Source: Adineta vaga (lineage: Eukaryota; Rotifera). From it: DNA of 64,000 bases. Each line of letters opens with the position of its first letter. Positions within the stretch are counted from its first letter, which is position 1. Below the pieces are notes generated by a model. The model was given only the letters and a program-made list of their open reading frames with translations, did not search any database and was not told the DNA's origin. Of this stretch, positions 1-10,687 are shown piece after piece. The translations under genes were made by a program, and so were the position numbers. The stretch spans positions 12,586,001-12,650,000 of the forward strand of contig CP075497.1 in the NCBI GenBank assembly GCA_021613535.1, read 5' to 3'.

Positions 1-176
1 TCGAAATTCTTTTCCATCACGCCATATTCTCTCAGAGATCTTTTTCCTTCTTCTTCTTCTTTTCTATTTTGACAGAAAAGCTTCTCAAAGATGATTTTTT
101 TTTGTTCGTTCTTCTATCTAAACGATGGTGTGATGTTCGAAGAATGAGAGAAAAAGAACGATTAGATTTCTATTAG

Positions 177-1254
177 AATGAAAACAGGAAAACTAGTTCG
201 ATCATTTTCTCGTTTGATTAAAAATCATATTTTATATCCTTATTCAGCATTTGTGGAAAAAAATGCCATGGCTGCACTTCAAGATTCATTTACTGATTTA
301 AGTAAGTCATTTGTTTGTAAACAGATTCATCGTGCTCATTGCTTCAATATTTCGCTTTTTGCTTTATGTTTTTAAAGATAATCGAATCGAACGATCAACA
401 TCATCAGGTGTTTTTTCTTTCTTAATTTATTCATTGAAAAATCTTAAAATAATATTTTTCTTTTAATTAGTGAAACGAATTGAACATGAAAGTTTGAATC
501 GACAGCGAACATCAAGTATAACAAATCATCATGATAAAGAGAAAACAACAAGTTTTATCAATTCTTCAAAGAAAAAACATTCACGAAAACAACAATCAAA
601 TGACTTAGATTCATCAATTGAAGATTCTTCATCAAATAAACATCGAAAACACATTCATCAAGATGATCATACTCATTATAGTGATTCCAATTCAGTTATA
701 TCTTCTCCATCAACTTATATTTCTTCATCAACATGGTCAACAAACAATTTTTTAATTCCATTTTGTATCATCACGTAAGAATTTCTTTTCAACGATATTC
801 TATTTCGATTCTATTTTTTATTAAATAGAATGTTAATTTTATTGACTGTTAATATATTTTTATGCGTAAAATTAAATGAAATTGATCGGATGACAGATCG
901 TCTTATACAAAATTATCCTTTATGGTCAAATGATTTTTCGTAATGATTAAATTAAGATTTACTTATTGAAATTCATTTTTCTCTATTCAGATATCCTAAA
1001 CAAGAAAATGAATGGTCAATTTTATTAAAAAGACAAGAAGAATATTATCAAACGAAATTAAATGGACTTCAATCAGTTATTTTATCAACACATAATGCTT
1101 TAAAAAATGTTTGTTTTTTTCTCGATTTTTAAACGAAAAAATTTCTTTGAACTTTATCTTCTATTTTTAGGTTACAGATGCTTTAAATGAATTATCGAAA
1201 TTAAGTAGTGGATCAAATGTTAATGCACCTATTAATCGTCTTCAGTCTCTATAG
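177..1254 (+). CDS. GRAMD1: GRAMD1/Aster-like sterol transfer protein, C-terminal part (5' end outside window)
   Basis: Six exons can be read: 177-301, 378-407, 471-774, 829-939, 991-1108 and 1171-1254, with consistent phases and GT-AG introns of about 50-75 bp. The first exon (LVRSFSRLIKNHILYPYSAF..) resembles the end of the VASt/ASTER domain. A Ser/His/Lys-rich linker follows, then one hydrophobic segment (MLILLTVNIFLCV), then a short coiled tail beginning with NEWSILLKRQEEYY. That order and the tail match GRAMD1 proteins, which sit in the ER membrane and move cholesterol from the plasma membrane. The GRAM domain and most of the ASTER domain must lie upstream of the window. The acceptor at 174-176 makes the ATG at 178 internal. 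Identification rests on remembered family patterns, not a search. Confidence 0.72.
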
Positions 1255-1694
1255 GTTTCACATTGGTGCTCTTCTTTTCTTTTTTTCAAAGACCGGTGTA
1301 TTTAATCATAAGGCGAATATTCTTTATTGTAATTTTTTTTCTCTCTTCATATTATTATTTATTAACTCCGTTAGGAGATATGTGATTCCGTTCTTTCCTT
1401 TTTCTTCAAGTAAATCTTCTAACTAATGAGGCAGATGAGAAATATTTAACATATCGTTAACATCTCTTTTTTTATTACTTCTAAAATCCATTAAAATGGT
1501 TCACTAAATAAACTTTTTTATCCAATGTAATCAAATATTATAAGAAAGGAATAAGGTACTTTAATTCCCACCTTTCGTATGGAAGAAAAAAATAGCTTAA
1601 CTTTTTTTTAATAATCATATTGTTTATAATGGCTTCTGAACCTTGAGTATTTCACATGGCCAAATTCCAAATATTATTTTCATTCAATTGATTT
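1255..1694. other. intergenic, nothing recognised
   Basis: AT-rich sequence between two convergent gene ends. No coding stretch, RNA gene or repeat was recognised. Confidence 0.5.
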
Positions 1695-1873
1695 CTATCC
1701 AAGTTCTTTTAATGTATTATCATAGAGACCAATATTTCCTTTCGAATCAACAATCAATAACCAACCACTCGGTTTAGCCACTCGAGCACATTCTCTTATT
1801 GCTTGTTGCTTTTCAATTGTGTTTGATACATTATGAATTGCTAATGAAGAAGTAACTAGAATAAATGAATTAT
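1695..1873 (-). pseudogene. last exon of a class I methyltransferase, isolated
   Basis: On the minus strand an acceptor (TTTTTCAG) at about 1874 opens a 59-residue frame ending in TAG at 1695. It reads SFILVTSSLAIHN..RECARVAKPSGWLLIVDSKG..LKELG. This is the strand-4/strand-5 end of an S-adenosylmethionine-dependent methyltransferase of the Methyltransf_11/25 type: the SLAIHN region followed by RVAKPSGWLLIVD. No upstream exon with the SAM-binding glycine motif could be found before 2213, where a recent duplication begins. It is probably the orphaned 3' end of a gene cut off by rearrangement, though distant exons cannot be excluded. Confidence 0.55.
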
Positions 1874-2139
1874 CTGAAAAAGGTAAAAATCAACAGTTTT
1901 GTGTCATTATTGAGAAAAAAACGAAAACGAATTTTCATTGTAAGATCTATAATCATTTGAAACAATTATTTCGTTTTTGGTTCAAGTCATTCGTCCGTCA
2001 TCTATCGAGATAAATGTAAAAGAAAGAAAGAAGATATAATAATGTTAGATTGGGTGAAAATATTTAATTTGATGAATTCCATTTAAGATAATAACCAAAA
2101 GGCTCTATCAAGATGTGTTTTATTTTAAATTCATTTTAT

Positions 2140-2212
2140 AGTCGATGATATTGTTGTTTCTTCAGATTCAATATGAACAAATATTAACACGAACAATTGT
2201 GCCAAGAGTTGC
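2140..2212 (-). pseudogene. scrap of the same family as 16870-17060
   Basis: The minus-strand reading QLLAQLFVLIFVHIESEETTI resembles LFDQLFVLLKEDLCSGENTI at 16930-16985. The DNA shares the run aacacgaacaattg. The scrap stops at the edge of the duplicated CDC50 segment. Function unknown. Confidence 0.3.
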
Positions 2213-2680
2213 ATATTTGTACTGCTCATAGTTTTTTGTTAATAAAAATAAACACTTGAGATTCAACAGTACCTAGAAAATGTCTATATCTGTTGATATA
2301 TACTTTTATGGAAATTATAATGTGAATCGATTATTCATTAGAATGAAAAGATTATTAAGTGAAATTAATTCTTCCTTTAGAAAAGTATGATGATTTGATG
2401 TTTGAATAAGTTCATGTTTTATTGAAATTGTTTTGTTTGTTACCATACGTTTTATTTCCATCAATGCTCTATTTCAAGAGTCAGTGTCGTAGGTTTTAAA
2501 GGAAGTTTTTTTTTAAATAAATTATAATTTAAATTCTTCGATCGAAAGAAATAATCAATGAAATTGAAAAAGAATGAATTAACAACGAAGTGTTTTATTG
2601 ATTTAAAAGAGGAAAAGCAATTACATAAAATCTGTTTTTCTTGTTTATTTTGAAGTGATGGAATATAATAATAATAAAAA

Positions 2681-2709
2681 GCAAGAAGAAGAAGAAGAAG
2701 AAGAAGAAA
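2681..2709 (+). repeat. GAA microsatellite
   Basis: Run of GAA/AAG triplets, shorter in the second copy of the duplication (8321-8342). Confidence 0.9.
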
Positions 2710-2897
2710 AAGTTGGTTATATCACGAGAAAATATTTGTTTTTGATTTCGATTAATTTACATAGGAGGTCGGTTTTGTCTAAATAGGAAAAAAGAAGAAA
2801 ATAAATGAATATATAAGAAATACAAATTTTAGCAATGTGAGCTGAGCAAATTTAAAAAGCAAATAAAAACTAACAAAAGTCTTGTGTCTATTTCAAA

Positions 2898-3898
2898 TCA
2901 ACTTGATCGTAGATTCGTTTGAATTGTACGCATTTGATATGCTAATGGATCATCACTTAACAAATCATTTCTCTTATTTTAATTACTTTTCTCAAAAATA
3001 TTTTATGAAAAGAAAAGAAAAAACTCTTACGTTTTCCATGTTTTGTGAAGAATGAAGAAGACAACGAAAGTAATCATACAAACAATTCCAACAGCAATAT
3101 AAGCCCAACCAAGAAATGGATTTTTGCCACCCATCCATGATGTTGTACTTATTATGAATTGTTTTCGTCCAGAAAAACTTGTTACTGGATAATCTATTTT
3201 AAACAAAAAGAAAAAGAAAGGCATTTGATTTCAAAATTGAAATGAATTCATTTACTATAAGTTATTGTAAGCATATAATTTCCTTTGGGTAAACCACTTT
3301 GAAATGTTCCTGAACCATTTTGATATAGTTTTCGATATAACTTTCTAAATGTTGGCATAGCAGCCGTGCGCATCCAAACAATAAAATCTTCATTTTTATA
3401 ACCATTGTTATCAGGATTATTTTGATCTAGATGCCAAGCATCTTGTTGCCAATTAGGCGGACGAGGATTTGATGCAAAAACTAAATTTAAATATCAAATT
3501 GAATTTTTTTTCATTGAACAAATCAATCAAGTTTTTATACAATTAGCAGCATCATCAGGATTTTGAAATTTTACATCTTTATCAGTTGACCATGCTATTC
3601 CTGTATTTTTAAATGGTACAACATTTCCATTCATTGATAATGTTAAGGTATCTTTTTAAAGGAAAAAGAAAATTTATTATTTAAAAAAAAAAGGAAATGA
3701 TTACCATTAAATTTTGAATTCGCAATAGCACCACAAGGTGTTATATCTTTACTTGAATCATTTGCGGATGTTGATTTTTGAAATGGTTGACATTCTGATG
3801 CAACTGCATCTTTTTTACCTAATAACTGATTATCATCACGTGATCGAACATAACGACGATGATTTTGATAATAATTAACTAAATCATAATAAAAAAAA
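2898..3898 (-). pseudogene. 5'-truncated copy of CDC50 flippase subunit
   Basis: Near-identical to exons 4-8 of the intact gene at 8531-10062: the [17 protein letters not shown] part of exon 4, the middle exons, the last membrane exon ([20 protein letters not shown]) and the short tail exon ending at 2898. Exons 1-3 and the first codons of exon 4 are absent. The sequence switches at about 3898 to an unrelated pseudogene, and the two frames do not join. The remaining exons carry no disabling change, so the copy is young. It has no start and lacks the first transmembrane segment, so a working product is unlikely. Confidence 0.9.
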
Positions 3899-5122
3899 CT
3901 ACCCAATACTTCTTAAGCGAAGTAGCGGTTAAAAAAACATTTGTAGTTGTTATTTTAATTGAACGTATTTGTGTTGATTGGAATGAATTATTAATATTTA
4001 TTAAAGGAAAAGTTAAGGATCGATTTACATTGGATGTTTTTCTACGATGAATTTTTTCTTTAGAAGATTTTTGAATATGTTGAGATTGACTTCTTTGTAT
4101 TGAAAAAATCATTTGATGATTATTATCTTGAACAATCCATGAATGTCTTCGTTGAGTTTTTAATGTAAATGTTTGAACATTTGATATTGATTTAAATGCA
4201 TTTGCAACAATATTTGTTTGATTTGATAAAGAAAATGGTAAACCAGAACATATTTCTAATTGAATTGAATTTCATGGTGATTGAGAAGAAAATTATGTTG
4301 ATGATGATGAGGGATGATTTAATAAATAAGTTTTTATATTATCAAATGATGAAAATTTGGGTTTTGAAACATTTTTATTTAAATTTTTAGAAATAAATTC
4401 TGATGGAATTGATGAAGAATTTTTTGAAACGAAGAAATAGTTTTAATGTATCCATTGAATTTATTTTTAATGAAGTTGATTTTTTTTTCTAATGATGTTT
4501 TTGTATTGATTGCTGATTCATTACTTGTTGTACTTGTTGATGATGATTCCAATATGGTTTTTGTTGATAATTCATCAAGATTTCCAATTATAACTGGTTC
4601 ACTTTTATTTCGTCGATGATTTATCTGACGTTGTTTACTTTGAAGATATAATAATGATGATAAATTTACTTCATCTGATGATTCATTTAATAAACTTGTT
4701 CTTTGTTCTGATGATAAATTATCATTATATGATGGAGATGAGATCATTAACATTGTCATACTTGATATTTCATTATTTGGAACATTTCCGACAGCTAATA
4801 AAAAAAAAACGTAATTTTTCTTATTGATAAAAGAAAATATTTAAAAAAACCTATACTTGAACTTTTATTAATAAGAGAATCAATTGTTCCTGATAGATTG
4901 GATGAATTATTTGAACTTATTGATGATAAACCATTTTGATGGTGTTGAGTACCTACAGAATATGGGATTGTGGAAGATATTATTGATCTTTGATTAATTT
5001 CATCAATGGATGAATTTTCAGGAGATGAACTATACAATAATAAGAAATTTCAATACTTTCTCTTTTATTCATTACCTTATAGTTGTTCCATCTAATGGAA
5101 TAACTGGAGGAATGTGGGACAT
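3899..5122 (-). pseudogene. Ser/Asn-rich protein gene with two stops and a frameshift
   Basis: The start ATG at 5122 (MSHIPPVIPLDGTTIR) is followed by a small intron and an exon rich in Ser/Asn (SSPENSSIDEINQRS..). A further exon at about 4795-4440 contains NHRRNKSEPVIIGNLDELS. Near 4420 the frame shifts. The downstream frame (SSSIPSEFISKNLNK..) is then broken by TAA and TGA within about 15 codons (4255-4310), but coding character resumes (NIVANAFKSISNVQTFTLKTQ..) up to 3900. There the truncated CDC50 copy begins. The combination of Ser-rich disorder and a basic patch is not diagnostic, and I do not recognise the family. The gene is decayed and also lost its 3' end. Confidence 0.7.
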
Positions 5123-5622
5123 TATTATATCAATCTATAGAGATAATCAACTATAAAATCTTGGAAATTATATTAATTTCCTGTAATTTGAAGTTAAAAT
5201 ATGTACATATTCTAGAGATAAATAGATTCATTATTAAAAAGAAGAATTTTTAAATTCAGATAATGACAAGAACAGAACAACGAAACGAATTTGATTTTAT
5301 TTTGAAGGGAAAGTTAAAATTAATCAACATCATTAAAATTCGTCAATAGAATTATTTATTTGATTTTAGTTTATGTATTTTTTAAATAATTTTATTCTGA
5401 AAATTTTCTATTCTTTTCTCATTTTTATTTTATTATATATACTGAATAGATGTCACTCTACTTCGACTAACACATCTTCGAGAAAGTCATGGACAACAGA
5501 TACAATAATTATATGTTTCAGTCGGAATAGTAATTCGTTCTTTTCTTACTATTTAAACTTAGTCCAACTGAAATAGTAATACATGGAATTCTATTGTAGT
5601 CACTGAACGCATCAACTTTACT
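5123..5622. other. upstream region of the pseudogene, weakly like the CDC50 upstream region
   Basis: Short stretches (for example gacaagaacagaacaac near 5267, and atagatgtcactctacttcg near 5446) resemble the sequence upstream of intact CDC50 (10141 and 10299). No coding region was recognised. Confidence 0.3.
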
Positions 5623-5849
5623 ATGCCAGTTATACATTCTTCTCTTTTCGTTCTTCTAGAATATTCTCTAACTAAATTTTCTAGATTCGGATCATCAAGT
5701 TTCTCAAAATTCATCGGTTTGCCTTCGAAAGAAATGAATAAGTGTCCTTATTGTCAATCAATGGTATTCAACAAGTCGATGTGCACTATTTGTGAACAAA
5801 ATATTGAATCTATGGCAATTGATTTACAGTCCAGTATTGAATCAATCAG
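5623..5849 (+). CDS. small zinc-ribbon-like ORF, possibly one exon of a gene
   Basis: An open frame from ATG 5623 (or the better ATG 5731) encodes MNKCPYCQSMVFNKSMCTIC: two CxxC knuckles 11 residues apart, as in small zinc ribbons. A plausible donor (gtaaga) follows the codons for ESISL at about 5850, so this may be the first exon of a longer gene. No convincing second exon was found before the solo LTR that begins 34 bases further on. No family was recognised. It may be a broken gene. Confidence 0.35.
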
Positions 5850-5883
5850 TTTGGTAAGAGGATTCATTACAATTATTAAATAC

Positions 5884-6283
5884 TGTTATGCTTGTTGTTC
5901 GCTTGACATTTATCTTATCACACGCACTCTCGACACAAAATGAACGACTATATATAGGTTCGCAAAAGGAAAAAACCCATATATGAATACGAAAGAAAAA
6001 TCCCTAAAATGAACATTTCCTAGAGTAACATAAAAGATAAGATAACAGAGAGAGGATTAATCCCTCATATATGAAAGAGAAGAAAATACCTCTCGATAGA
6101 GAGAATGACAAAAGGGGAAGTTACCTATATAAAAGAACAGACAGGAAAATGTCTATCGATAGAGAGAAGATAATACATATGTAACAAGAATAGAAAGGAG
6201 AACGAAAGAGAATATAACACATATACGATCATACTGAAGATCGTTCTTATGAACTGCATCTGGGTAAGATGCAGGGCATAACA
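5884..6283. mobile_element. solo LTR of a retrotransposon with 5-bp target duplication
   Basis: A 400-bp element with perfect 8-bp terminal inverted repeats TGTTATGC...GCATAACA (the TG..CA rule of LTRs), flanked on both sides by AATAC (5879-5883 and 6284-6288). It carries a TATATATA box near 5950 and purine-rich interior blocks. No primer-binding site, gag or pol follows, so it is a solo LTR left by recombination between two LTRs. It cannot be assigned to a family without a search. Confidence 0.88.
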
Positions 6284-6288
6284 AATAC

Positions 6289-6928
6289 ATAGATTAGAAA
6301 ATAGAGCTACAAAGAATCTAGCGAGACCCTAAGCATTGCAGAGTTCATTCCAACAATCTATTCTTCAAGTCATATACCGTATAATACATTACAATATGAA
6401 ACATTCTCAAGAAATCTCTGAAACTCTTCAGTTTTTGCTTCTCATCAAATTATACAGAAAATCCATTTCTTCTATAACTTCAGTGGACGTGCACTCTTCA
6501 TGTCTATTGTAAAGAAAAACTTCGATTTGAAAGTAAAATAAATTTCTTGTTTTCCGTCAGAATTTATCTTCAGTTTTCTTAAACAGGATAGAAAAAATAT
6601 GAATTTCTTTACTCCAGAATCAAAATACGATTTTTCGTTTGATATTACAGCTATTGACATCCTTTCTTTCATACTTTAATACCTCCTGAACGATATGTGA
6701 TATATATATATGTATCCATAATAGAAGATTATTTCCTTACTCATTATTGGTTTATCCATATGCGTTTATTGACCTATGACCGATAAACAAATTTCTAAAT
6801 ATCTTTCCTATTCTCGTCATATATAGCACATATAGACGACAATCATATAGATAAAATATAAGTATAGGTCATCAGGTGAAATAAGTCGACGGATAATACA
6901 ATGACAATGACATAAGGAATTAGAAGAA
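6289..6928. other. intergenic, nothing recognised
   Basis: AT-rich, no coding frame supported. A 66-codon minus frame at 6472-6672 has no recognisable features. Confidence 0.4.
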
Positions 6929-6936
6929 TATAAATA
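6929..6936 (+). promoter_or_regulatory. TATA box of the HGGT-repeat gene
   Basis: TATAAATA lies 47 bases before the start codon at 6983, the expected place for a core promoter with a very short leader. Confidence 0.55.
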
Positions 6937-6982
6937 GTTCAAAAATTAAAGAAAAAGAATCATATTTCTTCTAGTTTAAAAA

Positions 6983-7799
6983 ATGAATATCAATATATAT
7001 GTAACGGTAAGTAGCAGATACGTTGTTATTTATTCTTGAAACAAATCATCCAAAGTTTAACTTATATCAGGAATAGCAAAAAAATATTTTCTCTATTTGT
7101 TTGTTTTTCTTTTCTAGATTCAATTACCTGCATCATATACAAATGGAACAACAATAAATTATCATGCAGCACCTATAACTATTGGTGGTCAATCAACAGT
7201 TCATGGTGGTACATCAACAGTTCATGGTGGTACATCAACAGTTCATGGTGGTACACCAACTGCTCATGGTGGTACATCAACTGCTCATGGTGGTACATCA
7301 ACTGCTCATGGTGGTACATCAACTGCTCATGGTGGTACATCAACTACTCATGGTGGTACATCAACTGCTCATGGTGGTACATCAAATACACATGGTGGTA
7401 CATCTACAGCTCGTAGTGGTGATACGAACATTAATGATCCAAATGTTCATGTTAATTCAACATTAAATATTAATTCGTATGGTGGTGATTTTCCATCGAA
7501 TTATCATTCGAAAAATAATAGAATGGACGAGCGTGTAGTCCAGATCACTGAAACAAAGCCACCAGTGAATAAGCCGAACATTGTTACACAAAATGGATTA
7601 AAATTTAAGGTATGTAATCTTAGGATACATTTTTTCGTGTTATGTCTCAAAGAAGCTGTGCTAAAAATAAAAATTATTTATATCTTTTCATTTATTATAG
7701 GAATGCGGGTATAATGGTTGTAAAGCACTGAATCCTGTGAAGAATAATATGTTCAGCTGCAGTGATATTAAATGTGGTAGAAATTATATAAAAAAATAA
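6983..7799 (+). CDS. HGGT-repeat protein with C-terminal Cys cluster (204 aa)
   Basis: Exons 6983-7006, 7118-7609 and 7701-7799 join in phase 0. A short N-terminus (MNINIYVT) is followed by ten perfect or near-perfect seven-residue units S-T-[VAT]-H-G-G-T and one degenerate unit (STARSGD). Then come an Asn-rich stretch, a charged linker (DERVVQITETKPP) and a C-terminus with four cysteines (ECGYNGCKALNP..FSCSDIKC). There is no signal peptide and no membrane segment. Regular His-Gly-Gly spacing suggests metal binding or a structural repeat, and the Cys cluster may bind zinc; both are inference. No known family was recognised. Confidence 0.7.
7193..7423 (+). repeat. coding minisatellite, 21-bp unit x 11
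   Basis: Eleven 21-bp units (tcaacagttcatggtggtac-type), all in frame, encode the HGGT heptads. Units fall into GTT, GCT and ACT variants arranged in blocks, as expected from unequal exchange. Confidence 0.95.
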
Positions 7800-7853
7800 T
7801 TATTTATTTTGTACTGTGAGTTGCTCGGCAAAACCGGCAATGATTCTTATTTT

Positions 7854-9530
7854 ATATTTGTACTGCTCATATGTTTTTGTTAATAAAAATAAACACTTGA
7901 GATTCAACAGTACCTAGAAAATGTCTATATCTGTTGATATATACTTTTATGGAAATTATAATGTGAATCGATTATTCATTAGAATGAAAAGATTATTAAG
8001 TGAAATTAATTCTTCCTTTAGAAAAGTATGATGATTTGATGTTTGAATAAGTTCATGTTTTATTGAAATTGTTTTGTTTGTTACCATACGTTTTATTTCC
8101 ATCAATGCTCTATTTCAAGAGTCAGTGTCGTAGGTTTTAAAGGAAGTTTTTTTTTAAATAAATTATAATTTAAATTCTTCGATCGAAAGAAATAATCAAT
8201 GAAATTGAAAAAGAATGAATTAACAATGAAGTTTTTTATTGATTTAAAAGAGGAAAAGCAATTACATAAAATCTGTTTTTTTTTGTTTATTTTGAAGTGA
8301 TAGAATATAATAATAAAAAGCAAGAAGAAGAAGAAGAAGAAAAAGTTGGTTATATCACGAGAAAATATTTGTTTTTGATTTCGATTAATTTACATAGGAG
8401 GTCGGTTTTGTCTAAATAGGAAAAAAGAAGAAAATAAATGAATATATAAGAAATACAAATTTTAGCAATGTGAGCTGAGCAAATTTAAAAAGCAAATAAA
8501 AACTAACAAAAGTCTTGTGTCTATTTCAAATCAACTTGATCGTAGATTCGTTTGAATTGTACGCATTTGATATGCTAATGGATCATCACTTAACAAATCA
8601 TTTCTCTTATTTTAATTACTTTTCTCAAAAATATTTTATGAAAAGAAAAGAAAAAACTCTTACGTTTTCCATGTTTTGTGAAGAATGAAGAAGACAACGA
8701 AAGTAATCATACAAACAATTCCAACAGCAATATAAGCCCAACCAAGAAATGGATTTTTGCCACCCATCCATGATGTTGTACTTATTATGAATTGTTTTCG
8801 CCCAGAAAAACTTGTTACTGGATAATCTATTTTAAACAAAAAGAAAAAGAAAGGCATTTGATTTCAAAATTGAAATGAATTCATTTACTATAAGTTATTG
8901 TAAGCATATAATTTCCTTTGGGTAAACCACTTTGAAATGTTCCTGAACCATTTTGATATAGTTTTCGATATAACTTTCTAAATGTTGGCATAGCAGCCGT
9001 GCGCATCCAAACAATAAAATCTTCATTTTTATAACCATTGTTATCAGGATTATTTTGATCTAGATGCCAAGCATCTTGTTGCCAATTAGGCGGACGAGGA
9101 TTTGATGCAAAAACTAAATTTAAATATCAAATTGAATTTTTTTTCATTGAACAAATCAATCAAGTTTTTATACAATTAGCAGCATCATCAGGATTTTGAA
9201 ATTTTACATCTTTATCAGTTGACCATGCTATTCCTGTATTTTTAAATGGTACAACATTTCCATTCATTGATAATGTTAAGGTATCTTTTTAAAGGAAAAA
9301 GAAAATTTATTATTTAAAAAAAAAAGGAAATGATTACCATTAAATTTTGAATTCGCAATAGCACCACAAGGTGTTATATCTTTACTTGAATCATTTGCGG
9401 ATGTTGATTTTTGAAATGGTTGACATTCTGATGCAACTGCATCTTTTTTACCTAATAACTGATTATCATCACGTGATCGAACATAACGACGATGATTTTG
9501 ATAATAATTAACTAAACCATAATAAAAATA
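7854..9530. repeat. segmental duplication, copy 2 (partner 2213-3898)
   Basis: Direct copy of 2213-3898. Here the segment continues into the complete CDC50 gene, so this is the parental locus. Confidence 0.95.
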
Positions 9531-10062
9531 AACATCACCCTTAACAAATAAAATAACAAATCGATTATTATTAAAGTAAATTCTTTTCTACAAACTTCAA
9601 AATCTTTATCTAATGTAAAATTTGTTTGACATGTACAAGTTGCACCAGTGTAATTTGCTTTTTCTAAAACATCAGCACATGTTGATGTTGGTGTAGTTAA
9701 ACTCATACAATTCTTATCTGTATAGTCCAAATCAAACTCCAACACCTTTTCGAAGAATATAAAAGCAAATCTTTTCTTTCTCTTAGATCATTTTCTTCTT
9801 TACCCTATCCGATGTCACAACAAGTACAATACCAATTGGAATAAATATTAATCCAATTATTAAAAACACAGGCAATGCCGTATTTGCTGTTATTATTGGT
9901 TGCCATGCAGGTAAGCGTTGCTGCTTGAATGCAGTATCTAAATAAAAACAGATGATTATTCTAGTGATTAAAAGTGTTGAGTTTTTATTTGACAAATAAA
10001 CCTGCTGGTTTCTTGCTTTTCTGATGTTCAGCATCCGCTTCATTATCCGGTGGAGTTGACAT
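8531..10062 (-). CDS. TMEM30A: CDC50/TMEM30 family, P4-ATPase flippase beta subunit (372 aa)
   Basis: Eight exons (10062-10002, 9937-9804, 9745-9596, 9539-9338, 9284-9174, 9113-8889, 8826-8664, 8603-8531) sum to 1119 bases and stay in phase. CDC50 proteins escort P4-ATPases out of the ER and are needed for their phospholipid flipping. Visible hallmarks: a short cytosolic start, then [13 protein letters not shown]1 ([18 protein letters not shown]), a large lumenal domain with paired cysteines ([17 protein letters not shown]), [19 protein letters not shown]-glycosylation sequons, the near-C-terminal [13 protein letters not shown] motif and TM2. Length is normal for the family. The last exon adds a 24-residue tail. 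A partial second copy lies at 2898-3898 and a decayed 5' copy at 15468-15545. Confidence 0.93.
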
Positions 10063-10687
10063 TTTTATGAAAAAAATCTGATCAAAAATAAATAAATGGA
10101 AATCTTGATATATGTATTTGCGTCACTCAAAAAATAATAACAAGAACAGAACAACTTACTTATATAATTGATATCAAATCATTTAGATTCTTCTCAAAAA
10201 AAATAAGTAAAAGAAATTTATTCGTTTTTATCTGAGAAATAAATTTGTTTTTTTCTTAAATGATTTGATTTTGTTTAGAAAGAAAAATAAACCCATTGAT
10301 AGATGTCGCACTACGTCAACAGTAAAACTAAACTTTTCAAGAAAATCGTTTGAAATAAAAAAAGAAAAGAAAAATATTTGCTGAATTATTTCTTAGAAAC
10401 ATGTTTTATTACCATCGATACCAAACATTTCATTCTTTTTTTCTTCTATGAGAGAGAGAGAAAGATACTTTTCCTAATGAAATTGTCATTGACAACTATT
10501 CATTTGTTTTTCTCGTTAAAACTAAATAATAATAAAAAAACAGAGGATTGAATTGAGAGAATTATTTTCAAAATACGAATAAAAAAGGCAATGAAATTGA
10601 CGGAGGCTATATGAATAGAGAAAAAATCATCGAAGCATATCCTTCAGTTGATATAGGACATTTTCGTTTCTTTTTTCAAATCATGTG
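10063..10687. other. divergent intergenic region between CDC50 and C1GALT
   Basis: Shared upstream region of two genes transcribed apart. It contains a short GA run near 10450. A diverged second copy of this region lies at 15546-15830, which shows that the gene pair was duplicated together. Confidence 0.6.

Larger units (their letters stand above)
2213..3898. repeat. segmental duplication, copy 1 (partner 7854-9530)
   Basis: The segment matches 7854-9530 in the same orientation almost base for base. I saw only a handful of substitutions plus a longer GAA run (2681-2709 here). The left edge is a shared atatttgtactgctcat. The right edge falls inside CDC50 exon 4. It contains the 3' flank and last exons of CDC50. 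No target-site duplication is visible at its edges. Confidence 0.95.

Noticed and set aside
7036-7466. Two frames rich in Trp-Tyr and Met-Val-Val repeats
   Set aside because: They are other-frame readings of the HGGT minisatellite; the spliced frame explains the sequence better.
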